Below, in pieces: positions 22,551 through 35,338 of a DNA stretch of 64,000 nt. The position numbers and the translations under genes are program-made. The notes under the pieces are model-generated. The model was not told the origin of the DNA and made no database searches. It saw only the letters and a list, made by a program, of their open reading frames with translations. Positions within the stretch are counted from its first letter, which is position 1. Each line of letters starts with the position of its first letter. Location: contig CM042034.1 in the NCBI GenBank assembly GCA_023525975.1, positions 28,787,779 through 28,851,778 of the forward strand, read 5' to 3'. This stretch comes from Smallanthus sonchifolius. Its lineage: Eukaryota; Streptophyta; Magnoliopsida; Asterales; Asteraceae.

Positions 22551-24426
22551 CTACAATTGGAATCCAATTCCTTCAGCTACTGCCATCATGTTCACAGCTT
22601 CTACCTCCGCCTGGGACCTGTTTGAAGTCACAGGTGTTTGAGTACCTGGACGAGTGGTTTCAGAGACTCCTTCAGATCGTAACACCTCCCTCTCCTGTGA
22701 TGAAATTACAGATCTTACCTTCCAAAAATTCCCCATTATTCTCGAATTCATAGATCCAATAGACCTAGCAGTGGAGTTTATGAAGTTTGTGGATTTCACA
22801 GGTATCCTATTTCTCGATATCAGCGTATAGATAAACTCCTCATACCTAATAGACTTATTTAAATCAAATGAATTTAGTTGGGCCTCCCCATCACCAGTTG
22901 ACAATGGCCCAACAAAATCCTTGTCCAATGTGTCGCTAGAATCAGAAGTTGCATTATGGGCCTGATCCACCTCTATTGGGTCCCCCAATTGTGAGCCAAC
23001 TTCAAATCTTGTTTTAGATGGGGTCCCTTCATGCGTGTCTACCTGTTTGGAATTAAACACCGACTCCTCCACCTTGGAATCCGAAACGCCACCATTGGAA
23101 CTAGATTTTTCATTAATGTCATTATTATCCCCTACCTTTGTCGGCAATTGTAAGTTTACCGATGCACATGGCTGTTCATTTTCCATTGCCTGCTCGTCGC
23201 CGGAGTCTTCATCAGAGGGAATATCATCGTCACTACTATCTTCCGACTCTGACTGTGAATCCAGATTTACCGAGGAGAAGTCCGGTAACCGGTGATTGTC
23301 ATCCTCAATGACCTAACCTTAAAGCATTTGTCTTCACAGGTTACTCTTATTAATTCATCAATTTTCCGAATTCCATTAACAAGAACATGACATACCCCAT
23401 AAGCCACAATGTCGTCCTTCCATGAGAAATCTGATGGCCACGCCAGTTTTCCGAAGGAGTTTCCAATTTGGTTGAAAGCTTGATCTGTCCTGAACTGTAG
23501 CGGTATACCATGAACTTTCAGCGTAGCAATTCTTTCGATTGGTAATTCCTGTCCTTCCCACAAACATAAGTCCTTAAACACTTTGGACCACATATCTTTG
23601 TGTTGTGCTAAGAAAATGTGTGCCTGTTTTGAGGAGTCAAATTTTAACAGTAGTCTTAGCCCCCGATGTAGGCTACGTCCATCGTATGAATCTCTTCCGC
23701 ACGAAAAATGGTTTTGGCATTACATAACGTCTGCATATCCTTGGCTTCACCGACCAAAGCTTGTTTTTTGAAGAAGTTTGGCTCCCCAATCTCAGATAGA
23801 TGCAAGTTTTTCGTCTTGGTTGGTTGACAACCTGTCCCGATTAGGGCCTCTTTGAACGACCGATGCACATTCGGCGGTTCACCGGAACTTCTGTGAACCT
23901 CCCTTTGAAATCCTGGGTGAGTGGGCTGAGGTGTATGGACTCCCCTATCAATTCTTTTACGTTCTCTGTCATACTTGGCCGGATTTGCATAAATCTTGGT
24001 CCCACCAATCTTAATGTCGTTGAGACTCCTGGTCATCTCCATAGTGTTTTGTACTCCTCTAAACTTGACAAAACCAAAGTTTCTTTTACCACTATCTCTC
24101 TTTTCGGCAATGAAGATGTCAGTAATGGTTCCAAGTTCTTTGCATGCTTGCCAAAGAGTTGTGATCGTGCATCCATTTGGTAGATTTGAGACGAAAAATG
24201 AAGTTTCCTTACTCATCATAACATTATGTGATTTCCTATCTGCTCTGCTTTCAACATTTTGCCATCTACCAATGTTTCTCGCCGAGTTCTGATGGTGTTG
24301 CCGGAACCTGCTCCCACCGCCTCTTCGTCTCCCCTCTGTCTCCATTTTCCTCCTCTCTTTTCTTCGCAGTCTTATCCAATCTAACACATTTACTAATGAT
24401 TTGCCACCGACCAAATCTACTCTCAA
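22551..24426 (-). pseudogene. LINE ORF1: RRM and DUF4283-like protein
   Basis: The N-terminal piece (24426-23656) has an Arg-rich start and an RRM fold with FFVSNLPNG (RNP2-like) and RNFGFVKF (RNP1-like), as in L1 ORF1p RNA-binding proteins of plants. A likely start is the METEGRRR methionine about 29 residues in. The next piece (23593-23267) contains ERIATLKVHGIPL, the DUF4283-like block. A third (23186-22551) is an acidic, low-complexity tail. Stops or frameshifts separate the three. It would have bound LINE RNA for retrotransposition. Confidence 0.75.
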
Positions 24427-24430
24427 GTTT

Positions 24431-24648
24431 AGAAAATGTCACAACTCACAACTCAAATTTGTATAATACCACTTTAACCCCTTTAAGTGTCCAAAGTTTT
24501 GAGTTCACCCTTTTAGTATATCAAATCTGATTTTTTCTCAATAAATTTCGTTCGTTAATTAAAATAATAATAATACATTGTGGTTGTGTTTAATTTTTTT
24601 TTTCTTGACTTCTTAGTATAAATTTAGTTAATAACCAAATTAGTGTAA
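24431..24648. other. LINE 5' flank up to the gypsy target site
   Basis: AT-rich DNA between the LINE and the gypsy LTR with no frame. Its last bases TGTAA are the left target-site candidate for the gypsy insertion (right side GGTAA, four of five equal). Confidence 0.4.
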
Positions 24649-26548
24649 TGTAAGGACCCTTTCCCGGGTAACCTCACTTGTTGGATTTACTCATAAACAT
24701 AGTCATAAATACCGAGCTTAAATTTAAAATATTCAGAAGTAGCGGAAGCAAACATCATTCATATTACATGACGTAATAGCGGAAGACTTAACAATTAAAT
24801 ACAAAACATTGTCTTAACATATATAAATATGGGATGTCAGTCTTGTGCCGGGTAACCTTCACGCCATCGCACGACCTTTTCTTCCTTTACCTGAAATGTA
24901 TACTAAAAGTCAGCTAACGCTGGTGAGTTCTAGTTTAAAACTATTAGGTATGAACATACTTTTCTTTATAAGTATACATAATTATATACATACATTTCTA
25001 TAAATACGTATTCATAGCTTTTACTTTTCTTTCTTCATTCTTATGTGATTACATAGATATGCATTCACCTTTTCTTTCCTTAACATTCATTGGTCATACA
25101 CATAAGGGTGATCAACCCGTCTTTTACTGTGTATATCACAAAGACATACGCCCTTAAGCTACCGTCGTAGCCCTTTTACTCGTCCGGTCCTAGAAACCGC
25201 CCGCCTTAACTTTCGTCCGGCCAACCTTCGGCCGTCCGTCTTAACCGTCCTACCGTCGTAGTCCGTCATATTCGCCCGTCTGCCCTAAGGCATCCGTTTC
25301 CCACGCGAACTATTGTTTATCCAACCGTTATACTATTTTAGCATTTACTTCGACCGCCCATTTATGCTTTTTGTACGTCCTAGCTTGCGAAGGAACGTAT
25401 CTTTCTCGGTTGCAAAATAGTCACGTGGTCATCCGTCTACAGAAGTAGTTGTTAGCTTCGTTTCCGTCCATAACGTATACGTACATTCATAACATGCAAT
25501 ATAAACAATTATAAAGCAAGATTTCATTTATTTACGTTATGCCATTCTTTCATTTATTCTTTGTAAACATACGTTTCATTCTTAATTCATTCTCATATAT
25601 ATATAAATATATATATTAGTATATCACGTATGATCAAATTAGCATTCATATCATTTATTCACTTAGTGTATACATTTCAGCCCCAAAACATTTAATATGA
25701 TTTGCACATAACATAGAAGAGGGCACATAGAACTTACCTGATAAACTAGTCTTGGTTGTCCTAAACAAAGGTCCAACAACGTCACGTACGATCTGAATTA
25801 GGTAGTTAAATACACATCAGACCCAATCCCGACTCTAACCGTTTAATCATTCTAAACATACTGACTTTACTTACTGGTCTGCTGCCTGTGCACTTAGTAA
25901 GTGCGCAGGGCCTTGCTCTTGCGTACTTGACAAGTACGCATGATCTTTCTCTTGCGTACTTGGTAAGTACGCATGATCTTTCTCCTGCGTACTTGGTAAG
26001 CACGCAGGACGTCCCTACTGCGTACTTGATAAGTACGCAACACCTGTTTCCTGGACAAGTCCGCAATTATTGCATGTTAATCCGATCATGCTAATCTTAC
26101 AACTTTCTTTTATCAAAAGGTGCGTTTTTCACTCTAAATGCTAGTTCTAAGCTTATTTTCAAGTTTCATCCATAAAAACGTCTCCTATTTAGCTAAAACC
26201 CGAGAAACCCCAAAACGAAGAAAAACTCAGTTTAAGGTCGAATCGTTACCTGGATGGTGATTCTGATTCGGAGGTTTTACTCACGAGCTCAGTAGTAACG
26301 TGCTCCTTCAATTTCGTGTTAATCCGTAGACTTTCTCTCTCTAGACCCGACTCTCCTTTCTCTCTCTAGATTGAATGTGTTGGTGAAAAATGAGAGATTC
26401 AAGTCTGTCTTGGCCCTTATATACTTGGGCTTCCCTCGGCACGTACGAGCCGAGCCCAAGCCCAAGCCCATCCATTTTTCTTTCATTTTTGACAATTAAA
26501 TCTCTATCGCGTTATTAATTACTTATTTACTATTTTTGGGATGTTACA
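24649..26548 (-). repeat. gypsy 3' LTR
   Basis: This 1,900-bp terminal repeat has TG..CA ends and differs by eye from 31504-33402 only at scattered sites and small indels. It carries a hairpin tandem array (25886-26065). Just inside is CTCTCCTTAAAG, the complement of a purine-rich CTTTAAGGAGAG. Confidence 0.9.
25886..26065. repeat. 33-bp hairpin tandem array in the gypsy LTR
   Basis: Five units start at 25886, 25919, 25952, 25985 and 26018, with a partial sixth. The core of each is a palindrome such as TGCGTACTT-GGT-AAGTACGCA, able to form a 9-bp hairpin. The spacers are about 10 bp and also conserved (TGATCTTTCTC). Confidence 0.85.
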
Positions 26549-26587
26549 AGTCTACTCTCCTTAAAGAGGTTTCGTCCTCGAAACCGC

Positions 26588-29500
26588 TTATACGTTATAC
26601 AATTTAGGGTATAGTCCCCTCATCTCGTCTTCTTTTTCCCATGTAGCTTCTGACCCTTTTTTGTGCTTTCATTGTACTTTGACTAAAGGAATCGACTTAT
26701 TGCGTAGTCGTTTCTCAGCTCGGTCAAGGATGGCTATTGGTTCCTCTACATAATTTAGACTGTTATCCACTTCGATCTCGTCATAAGGTATGTGCGTTGT
26801 GTCGTCAGCTAGGCACTTGCGTAAGTGCGACACGTGGAACGTAGGGTGTATTCCACTAAGCTCAACGGGTAGGTCGAGTCCGTAAGCAACCTGACCCACT
26901 CTCTCTAAAACTTGAAAGGTCTGACAAACCTTGGACTTAGTTTGCCACGTTTTCTGAATCGAATGATTCCTTTCCATGGTGATACCTTTAACAGTACCAT
27001 GTCTCCCACTTGAAACTTTAAATCCCTTCTTCTCTTATCCGCGTATGATTTCTGTCTGTCTTTTGCGGCTTTCATTCGAGCCTTGATTTGATCAAACTTC
27101 TCGGAAGTAGCTTTGACCACTTCGAGACTTGCAAATTCCTTTTGTCCAATTTCCCCCCAACAAACCGGGGTCCTACATTTCCTTCCATACAACATTTCAA
27201 ATGGCGGCATGCCAATAGTCGAGTGATAGTTGTTATATGAAAATTCTCCCAATGGTAGATGGCTGTCCCAGCTCTCGCCGAAGTCAATGATACAGGCCCA
27301 GAGCATGTCCTCCAAGGTCTGAATGGTCCTTTCCGATTGTCCATCGGTTTGGGGGTGGTAAGTGGTGCTAATGTTCAGCCTAGTGCCCATTGCTTCGTTG
27401 AATTTCTTCCAAAACCTTGACGTGAATCTAGTATCCCTGTCGGACATAATCGATAGCGCCATGCCATGTCTGCTCACAACTTCCTTGATAAATATTTCTG
27501 CTAGTCTTTCTGACGAAGAAGTCTCACGTATTGGCAAGAAGTGAGCACTTTTCGTCAAGCGGTCGACGATCACCCAGATGGTATCATTGTCTTTAGCTGT
27601 TCGCGGTATCTTGGTAATGAAGTCCATCGTGATCTCCTCCCACTTCCATTCCGGTATTGGTAAAGGTTGCATTTTACCGCATGGTTTCTGGTGCTCGGCC
27701 TTAACTAGAGAACAGGTTAGGCACTTGCTCACGTACTCTGTCACATCATTCTTCATGCCAGGCCACCAGTACTCTTTCTTCAAGTCTTGATACATTTTGT
27801 TAGTCCCGGGGTGGATGGAATAGCGAGACTTATGGGCCTCATCGAGTATTTTGGCTCTAAGCTCCCCAATCTTAGGTATCCACATCCGGCCAAACCTAAT
27901 TCGTGCACCGTATGCATTTGCATCAAAATTTCCTTGTTGTCCTACTATTCTTTCCCGTTTTACATTTCCTTCTAATAGTGCTTCATCTTGTGCCTTTGAT
28001 ATCTCACTCATCAAATCAGGTGTTATTCAGCTGACACACTTTGATTCGGATAGGTTCCGATTCTTCCTTCCTGCTTAAAGCGTCAGCCACCACGTTTGCC
28101 TTGCCTGGATGGTACAATATCTCACAGTCATAGTCCTTCAGTAGCTCTAACCACCTCCTTTGCCTCATGTTTAATTCCTTTTGCCCGAAAAAGTACTTCA
28201 GGCTTTTGTGATCTGAGTAGATGGTGCATCTAACTCCATACAGATAGTGCCTCCATATTTTCAACGCGAAAACTACTGCTGCTAACTCCAGATCATGTGT
28301 TGGGTAGTTAACCTCGTGAATCTTTAGTTGTCGCGAGGCGTAAGCAATTACCTTTCCTCGTTGCATAAGTACGCAACCTAAACCCTGACCCGAAGCGTCA
28401 GAGTAGACTACTACGTCTTCATTTCCTTCAGGTAGTGCCAAGACTGGAGCTTGGGTTAATCGTGCCTTAAGTTCCTCAAACGTGTTGTTTTGGGTTGGAC
28501 CCCATTCATATTTCACTTCCTTCCGTGTCAACTTAGTTAGTGGCGAGGCTATTCTTGAAAAATATTGAATGAACCTTCGATAGTAGCCTGCCAATCCCAG
28601 AAAGCTTCGTATCTCTGTTGGTGTCTTTGGGACGTTCCATTCCTTAATGTCTCGATCTTTGCAGGATCCACCATAATTCCGTTTGGGTTTATTACATGAC
28701 CTAGGAATTGGACTTCCCTAAGCCAGAACGCGCATTTGGAGAATTTTACGTACAGCTTTTCCTGCTTTAGCACCTCCAGAACCTCTCTTAGGTGACAGTG
28801 GTGATCACCCTCGCTTTTTGAATATACCAGTATGTCGTCTATAAAAACTATCACTGATCAATCCAACATTGGTCGACATACTCTATTCATCAAATCCATG
28901 AACGCTGCTGGTGCGTTGGTCAATCCGAAGGACATCACGAGAAACTCATAATGCCCATAACGCGTGCGAAACGCGGTCTTTGGTACGTCTTTTTCTCTTA
29001 CTCTCAACTGATGGTAACCCGACCTAAGATCGATCTTTGAGAACCAACTCGCACCTTGCAGTTGATCGAAAAGGTCGTCTATTCTAGGCAGTGGGTATTT
29101 GTTCTTTACTGTCCTCTTGTTCAACTCGCGGTAGTCAATGCACATGCGTATGCTGCCGTCCTTCTTCTTTACAAATAGTACCGAAGCGCCCCACGGTGAG
29201 ATGCTCGGTCTAATAAATCCTTTTTCTGTTAGTTCCTCTAGTTGAGACATCAATTCTTTCATTTCTGATGGAACCAATCGGTAGGGGGCTTTGGCAACGG
29301 GCTCAACTCCTGGCAGTAAGTCAATCTAAAATTCTATTTCCCAATCGGGTGGTAACCCAGGTAGATCCTCAAGGAATACTTTCGGAAAGTTGCACACCAC
29401 GGGCACATTCTTGAGTTCATTCATTTTCATTCTATCATCAATAACATATGCCAGATAAGCTTCGCAACCGCGCCTCATGTAACTTTCGGCCTTGATCATC

Positions 29501-30318
29501 GAGATGATGTTCGGCATCGTGCAATTCTAATCCCCATAAACCGTAATTGGGCTGCCGCTTGGAGCTTTGAGGTGTATCATCTTACGTTTACATATGATTT
29601 GAGCTTCATTGGCAGCTAGCCAATCCATACCCAATACTATATCGAATCCTCCTAAGGTGAGAAGGAACAATCTAGAAGGGAACTTATGACCCTCTATTTC
29701 TATGATGCAATCCTCTGTTACTTGAAATACTGCCGAATTTTTACCAACGGCAGTTTGTACGCTAAAAGCCTTTACTATGGTGTTGATAGTGCAACCTAGT
29801 TTACGACTAAATGCATTGGATATAAAACTTTTACTAGCACCAGAGTCAAATAAAATAGCAGCATGTTCGTTATTAACTAGGAACGTACCTGACACAACAT
29901 CAGGGTTTCCCCTTGCTTCCTCCTTGGTTAGGGTGTAGGCTCGAGTCCTAGCCTGCGGCTGTTCCTTTTCCCTCTCTTTTCCCGAACCAGATTGGTCGGC
30001 CTTCCTGCAGTTCTTTGTCAGATGTCCAAACAATCCACATACTTGACACTTGACGTTCTTTACGCATTCTCGGGAGAAGTGACCCGACCTCCCGCACTTA
30101 TAGCATGTGGTGGTGTCGATTCGACACTCGCCAAGATGTTGCCTTCCACATTTCCTGCAAGTTTCATATTCATCCGACCTTGGTTCCTTAACTTCAGTTG
30201 CTACATTCCCTTTTCCGGGGCCTCTAGACGGGTTCTCCCACTTCCTCTTTTGTGTCTCTGGTGCCGGGTCCTCATTGGAATAATTGTCGTAGACGATTCC
30301 GCTCAGATTCACTACCAA
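26588..30318 (-). pseudogene. gypsy pol: zinc knuckles, protease, RT, RNase H, integrase, chromodomain
   Basis: In order on the minus strand: three zinc knuckles (CRKCGRQHLGEC, CYKCGRSGHFSREC, CQVCGLFGHLTKNC) and an aspartic protease with FDSGASKSFIS (30318-29527); reverse transcriptase with FVKKKDGSIRMCIDYR, SGYHQL and the catalytic FIDD (29277-28549); RNase H with VVYSDASGQGLG and YSDHKSL (28594-28016); integrase with its HPG..Y..C..C zinc finger and catalytic TMDF, SDRDTRF and the following Glu (28014-26905); and a chromodomain-like tail. In-frame stops at 29527 (TAG), 29326 (TAG), 28858 (TGA) and within the tail (TGA), plus frameshifts near 28580, 28015 and 26940, prevent a polyprotein. 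Confidence 0.9.
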
Positions 30319-30363
30319 CTCGAAGGTCGATGGTAGATTAGCTTTTACATGGACACAGACCCT

Positions 30364-31149
30364 TTATGGCAGACCCTTGACATAGTATTTGATCAGACGG
30401 TCTTCAGTTTCCACCAAGTGTGGTACCAGTTGGGCCAGCTCGTTGAACCTTGAAGTATACTGGCGATGAATCTTGTTGCCAGCCTTGAAGTTTAGGAACT
30501 CGTTCTCCACACGATCAATCTCATTCTGTGGGCAGAACTTTTGGATTATGAGTTTCTTCAGGTCTTCCCATGTCATTCTGGCAAGAGCATTTGGCGACTT
30601 TGTTCTCTGAATGTTTCTCCACCAACCCAGTGCTTCATTGGTGAAAGAATGAGCAACATATTTAACAGCCTGGTCCGGTCGACACTCGCTGATGTTGATT
30701 ACAGCGTTCATCCTCTCAATTCATTCGAACGTAGCCACCGAATCCTTGTTACCATCAAACTTGGGTGGGTCTCCGTCCTTAAAACCTTTGTAAGTACACC
30801 CACGGTTGCTTGATCCCACCTTCACTTCATCCCCATCACTGTCATACACTTTCTCTTCATGGTCTCGTTCATCCTCCTCTCTACTTTTCTTTAGTGCTTC
30901 GGATAGTAGATCAGGCAATACTTTCTTCAGAGTGAGTACAACTTCACGGGCAATAGCATCCCTGACCTCGGGTTCCAACTGTATAGTCCCTTGATTGTCG
31001 TTCCCAGTTGGGGTCACATCTGTTTCGTGCACACTCTCAGTGTGTTCTGCGTGCACACTCTCTTCCTCTTCAAGTCTTCGATTCAACGGAGGTCTACCTA
31101 CTCGGCTAGTGCGACCGCCTCGGCGTCCGGTCCTTCCTCCACCAGCCAT
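30364..31149 (-). pseudogene. gypsy gag, broken
   Basis: The ATG at 31149 starts an Arg/Gly-rich N-terminus, followed by a coiled, acidic stretch with EVRDAIAREVVLTLKK. The capsid-like Retrotrans_gag domain lies in the second piece (30711-30364) with ALGWWRN, MTWEDLKKLI and GLP near the end. A TGA just after TFE (about 30719) and a TAA after GLP (30364) divide it, and the frame continues beyond into the zinc-knuckle part. It would have formed the particle shell. Confidence 0.85.
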
Positions 31150-31503
31150 TGTTCTTAGTTTCTTGATGGTTATAAAGGGAATACATCAATGTCATTTCTT
31201 CAGATCATAGTTTGGAACAGTACGAGCAAGGCAAATTATTAATTACAGTGACTGGTTTGTGATTACTAATTTACATTGCTTTTCGGGTTCAAAACTCTTC
31301 AAATCGGTTGTGACATTGACATCTATTGGTTCTAAGTTAAGGTATCTATTCTTATCCAAGTGCATTAACTTTAGTACTTACTTACCATGCTGGCGTTGGC
31401 GTTGGTTACCCATACTGACATCCGTGCGTTGGTCCCATAATCAGCTTGAGTCCAGACATTTAGGGATGTCTGAATCTCTCAAACTATTGCTCTGATACCA
31501 ACT
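31150..31503 (-). other. gypsy leader with primer-binding site at 31489-31500
   Basis: The untranslated leader lies between gag and the 5' LTR. On the minus strand TGGTATCAGAGC (complement of 31489-31500) lies three bases from the LTR and is the exact plant initiator tRNA-Met primer site. It fixes the element's orientation. Confidence 0.88.
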
Positions 31504-33402
31504 TGTAAGGCCCCTTTCCCGGGTAACATCACTTGTTGGATTTACTCATAAACATAGTCATAAATACCGAGCTTAAATTTAAAACATTCAGAATTAGCGG
31601 AAGCAAACATCATTCATATTACATGACGTAACAGCGGAAGTCTTAACAACTAAATACAAAACATTGTCTTAACATATATAAATATGGGATGTCACTCTTG
31701 TGCCGGGTAACCTTCACGCCATCGCACGACCTTTTCTTCCTTTACCTGAAATGTATACTAAAAGTCAGCTAACGCTGGTGAGTTCTAGTTTAAAACTATT
31801 AGGTATGAACATACTTTTCTTTATAAGTATACATAATTATATACATACATTTCTATAAATACGTATTCATAGCTTTTACTTTTCTTTCTTCATTCTTATG
31901 TGATTACATAGATATGCATTCACCTTTTCTTTCCTTAACATTCATTGGTCATACACATAAGGGTGATCATCCCGTCTTTTACTGCGTATATCACAAAGAC
32001 ATACGCCCTTAAGCTACCGTCGTAGCCCTTTTACTCGTCCGGTCCTAGAAATCGTCCGCCTTAACTTTCGTCCGGCCAACCTTCGGCCGTCCGTCTTAAC
32101 CGTCCTACCGTCGTAGTCCGTCATATTCGCCCGTCTGCCCTAAGGCATCCATTTCCCACGCGAACTATTGTTTATGCAACCGTTATACTATTTTAGCATT
32201 TACTTCGACCGCCCATTTATGCTTTTTGTACGTCCTAGCTTGCGAAGGAACGTATCTTTCCCGGTTGCAAAATAGTCATGTGGTCGTCCGTCTACAGAAG
32301 TAGCCGTTAGCTTCGTTTCCATCCATAACGTATACGTACATTCATAACATGCAATATAAACAATTATAAAGCAAGATTTCATTTATTTACGTTATGCCAT
32401 TCTTTCATTTATTCTTTGTAAACATACGTTTCATTCTTTATTCTTAATTCATTCTCATATATATATAAATATATATTAGTATATCACGTATGATCACATT
32501 AGCATTCATATCATTTATTCACTTAGTGTATACATTTCAGCCCCAAAACATTTAATATGATTTGCACATAACATAGAAGGGGGCACATAGAACTCACCTG
32601 ATAAGCTAGTCTTGGTTGTCCTAAACAAAAGTCCAACAACGTCACGTACGATCTGAATTAGGTAGTTAAATACACATCATACCCAATCCCGACTCTAACG
32701 GTTTAATCATTCTAAACATACTGACTTTACTTACTGGTCTGCTGCCTGCGCACTTAGTAAGTGCGCAGGGCCTTGCTCATGCGTACTTAACAAGTACGCA
32801 TGATCTTTCTCTTGCGTACTTGGTAAGTACGCATGATCTTTCTCCTGCGTACTTGGTAAGTACGCAGGACGTCCCTACTGCATACTTGATAAGTACGCAA
32901 CACCTGTTTCCTGGACAAGTCCGCAATTCTTGCATGTTAATCCGATCATGCTAATCTTACAACTTTCTTTGATCAAAAGGTGCGGTTTTCACTCTAAATG
33001 CTAGTTCTAAGCTTATTTTCAAGTTTCATCCATAAAAACGTCTCCTATTTAGCTAAAACCCGAGAAACCCCAAAACGAAGAAAAACTCAGTTTAAGGTCG
33101 AATCGTTACCTGTATGGTGATCCTGATTCGGAGGTTTTGCTCACGAGCTCAGTAGTAACGTGCTCCTTCAATTTCGTGTTGATCCGTCGACTTTCTCTCT
33201 CTAGACCCGACTCTCCTTTCTCTCTCTAGATTACATGTGTTGGTGAAAAATGAGAGATTCAAGTCTGTCTTGGCCCTTATATACTTGGGCTTCCCTAGAC
33301 CCGTACGAGCCGAGCCCAAGCCCATCCATTTTTCTTTCATTTTTGACGATTAAATCTCTATCGCGTTATTAATTACTTATTTACTATTTTTGGGATGTTA
33401 CA
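31504..33402 (-). repeat. gypsy 5' LTR
   Basis: The 1,899-bp partner of 24649-26548, with TGTAAGG start and GTTACA end on the plus strand. The minus-strand word TATATAAGGG (about 33275-33285) is a candidate TATA element for the retroelement promoter. It contains the same hairpin array at 32746-32925. Confidence 0.88.
32746..32925. repeat. 33-bp hairpin tandem array in the gypsy 5' LTR
   Basis: The same five-unit array as at 25886-26065, in register and with a few base changes (for example CTGCATACTT in the last unit). The palindromic TGCGTACTT / AAGTACGCA core is kept in most units. Confidence 0.85.
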
Positions 33403-33406
33403 GGTA

Positions 33407-33660
33407 ATTTGTAGCTATCATGGGTTATATCATCTGATATTAACGTGTTGGTACCGTGAAAAATGATACCGCACCGCCACCCGACTAAAGAACATCGACA
33501 CTGTTATATAACTTCGATCTTTACAACCGAGCCACGTAACTTCATATGTTTCTTTTATGTACTTAACTACGTTTATTTTTGTGTTTAGCCACGTTAACGT
33601 TAACGTCACCGCTCAACCGTTTAAGGGCCGTCTCCTGCCGTAAAACGCGTGCCTAATTTT
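33407..33660. repeat. dispersed repeat, copy 1
   Basis: This segment shares, in the same order and orientation with 36415-36640, words such as ACCGTTATATAAC / ACTGTTATATAAC, GTAACTTCATA, TTTCTTTTATGTA and TTAACTAC. Identity is moderate. The family and ends are not recognised. Confidence 0.45.
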
Positions 33661-33689
33661 TCTCGTTAATATAAATGTTCAGATTTAAG

Positions 33690-34117
33690 CAATGTTTTCA
33701 GAACCGGACCGGACGTCGAACCGGTCTCCTTACCGGTCCACTGGTCGGACCGGTCCGACCGGTCGGACCGGATTTAAGAACCGGACGACGTCATAAATAT
33801 TATAAAAATATATCAGTCTAAATAGCTTTTAATCCTTTAAAAAACCACCAACAAGTCAATTCCAATAATTTTAAACTAACAATTACCTACGAAATAAGAA
33901 GCCAAGAGACTTAAAAAAGATTAAAAAATAAATAAAAAAATAGTCAAGCGGTTCAACCGGTCCGACCACCCGGTTTCCGGTCCGACCGCCGGTTCAACCG
34001 GTCCGACCACCGGTTCGCTGCAGAAACGGTTCAACACATGTAACTGGACCGGTCAGACCACCGGTTCCCGGTCCGACCGGTCCGACCGGCCGGTCCGGTC
34101 CGGGTTTCAAAACATTG
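33690..34117. mobile_element. hAT-type MITE, rich in CCGGTCCGACC
   Basis: The ends are inverted repeats (CAATGTTTTCAGAACCGG at the left; complement of CCGGGTTTCAAAACATTG at the right). The flanks GATTTAAG (33682-33689) and GTTTTAAG (34118-34125) form an 8-bp duplication with one mismatch. The two halves are GC-rich, with an AT-rich centre. A near-identical copy lies in opposite orientation at 42991-43413, where the 8-bp duplication is perfect. That supports hAT. Confidence 0.85.
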
Positions 34118-34125
34118 GTTTTAAG

Positions 34126-35338
34126 TGATCTTTGTGAATTAAGGAATACTCTAGCATCAGTAGTAGCATAAGTTTCTCCATATGTTGCCTACTTAGGTTG
34201 CTACAGATCGATCCATATGAGTGAGAAAGAATCAGATTACATATTGATAGTAGTTTATGTTTTTACTTGTACTTGTAACTTGTCTTCTAACAATAACCGT
34301 CGGTACTAAAATATTTTCTATATCGATAACTTGATAGACAACATCTTAAGTTGATATCTTTCCTTTTAAAAATAACTAGAAATTATGACCCGTGCGTTGC
34401 GACGGGTTTGTGCAGTGATATTAACGTGGTTAACTACATAATTAAGTCTGCGCGTTTGTGAATCCCGTTACACGTGTTGCGGCTGTGACACTAACATCGT
34501 TAAATACGGTGACTTTAGCACCCCCGCGCTCTACGACGGGAAGCGAATCTTAAACAATTGAGGTAGTGACTAACGTGAGTAAGCACAAAAAAGTGATTAA
34601 GTATATAAAAAATGTATGAAGTTACGGCGGCTCGGTTAGCCCAATAACAAAAATGTAAAAAAAAACAAAGAAAAAAACCATAAAAAATTATGGACCAACA
34701 GATAGGTGACATGTAGCGTAGCTTTGGGGAAAAACACATAATTTTGATATTTTACAAACTTCAGGGGGAGTTGTGGTAGACACATGTAAATGAGTAAAAT
34801 AAAATTCATAGCAGGACGCAAAGAAAAAATATTAAACAATGTATACCAGAAAAAAAATATTAAACACAAAAATAAATAATTTCTTTGTAAAGATATATTT
34901 GAGTTTTTAGAAAGTTAAAGATTATTATTTGAAAATATGAAAATGAAGGGATGCATATGAAATATGAAAAAAGAAAAAGAAAAAAAAATGTAATTGGGCA
35001 CAACTTTGCTATTTGAGAGTTTATGAATGTCTTTTAGTTAGTACTTAGTTTCGTTAGGTGTTAAAATAAAATATTATAATCTCAAACATTCAAAACCTTT
35101 TTCTTGTGTTTGTTCGAGTGTTCCCTTGCAATTTTTGTTCTTTCAATGACATAGGGTATTGGGGGATAAGCATAAGTTAAAAAGGTATCGTAAGAAAATA
35201 CTTAAATAGAGACTGTCTATCATATTTTTATTCAAATTCAATCATAAGTACCCTAAAGAATTTTTTTATTTCATTTTTTAAATTAAAACTGATATATATA
35301 TTTAAAACTAATTTCATTTATTCAATAAAATAAAAAAA
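34126..35338. other. intergenic, no gene seen
   Basis: AT-rich with a GC-richer patch near 34390-34550 (GTGCGTTGCGACGGG-type words). Short frames on the minus strand (34515-34869) show no domain. I see no supported gene. Confidence 0.5.

Larger units (their letters stand above)
18956..24430 (-). mobile_element. L1-type LINE, degenerate
   Basis: An RRM-containing ORF1 and an endonuclease plus reverse transcriptase ORF2 lie in order on the minus strand, the arrangement of plant L1 LINEs. It abuts the truncated LTR-element ORF at its 3' end, so the LINE probably inserted into or next to that element. A clear poly-A tail and target duplication could not be fixed: the 3' side ends in T/A-rich GCTTTTTAATTTTT and the 5' end is near 24430-24530. 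Frameshifts and stops break both ORFs. Confidence 0.8.
24649..33402 (-). mobile_element. Ty3/gypsy (chromovirus-like) retrotransposon
   Basis: Two very similar LTRs of about 1.9 kb (24649-26548 and 31504-33402), each TGTAAGG...TTACA on the plus strand, enclose gag, protease, reverse transcriptase, RNase H and integrase remnants in gypsy order on the minus strand. A perfect tRNA-iMet primer site lies beside the upper LTR. After integrase there is a chromodomain-like ending (about 26590-26800), as in the Tekay/Del type of chromovirus; that lineage call is inference. The flanking 5-bp repeats agree at four of five positions. The ORFs contain many stops and frameshifts, so the copy is defective. 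Confidence 0.9.

Noticed and set aside
25886..26065. Regularly spaced palindromic repeats resembling a CRISPR array
   Set aside because: The host is a plant; the spacers are conserved and only about 10 bp, and the same array sits in both LTRs of a retroelement.
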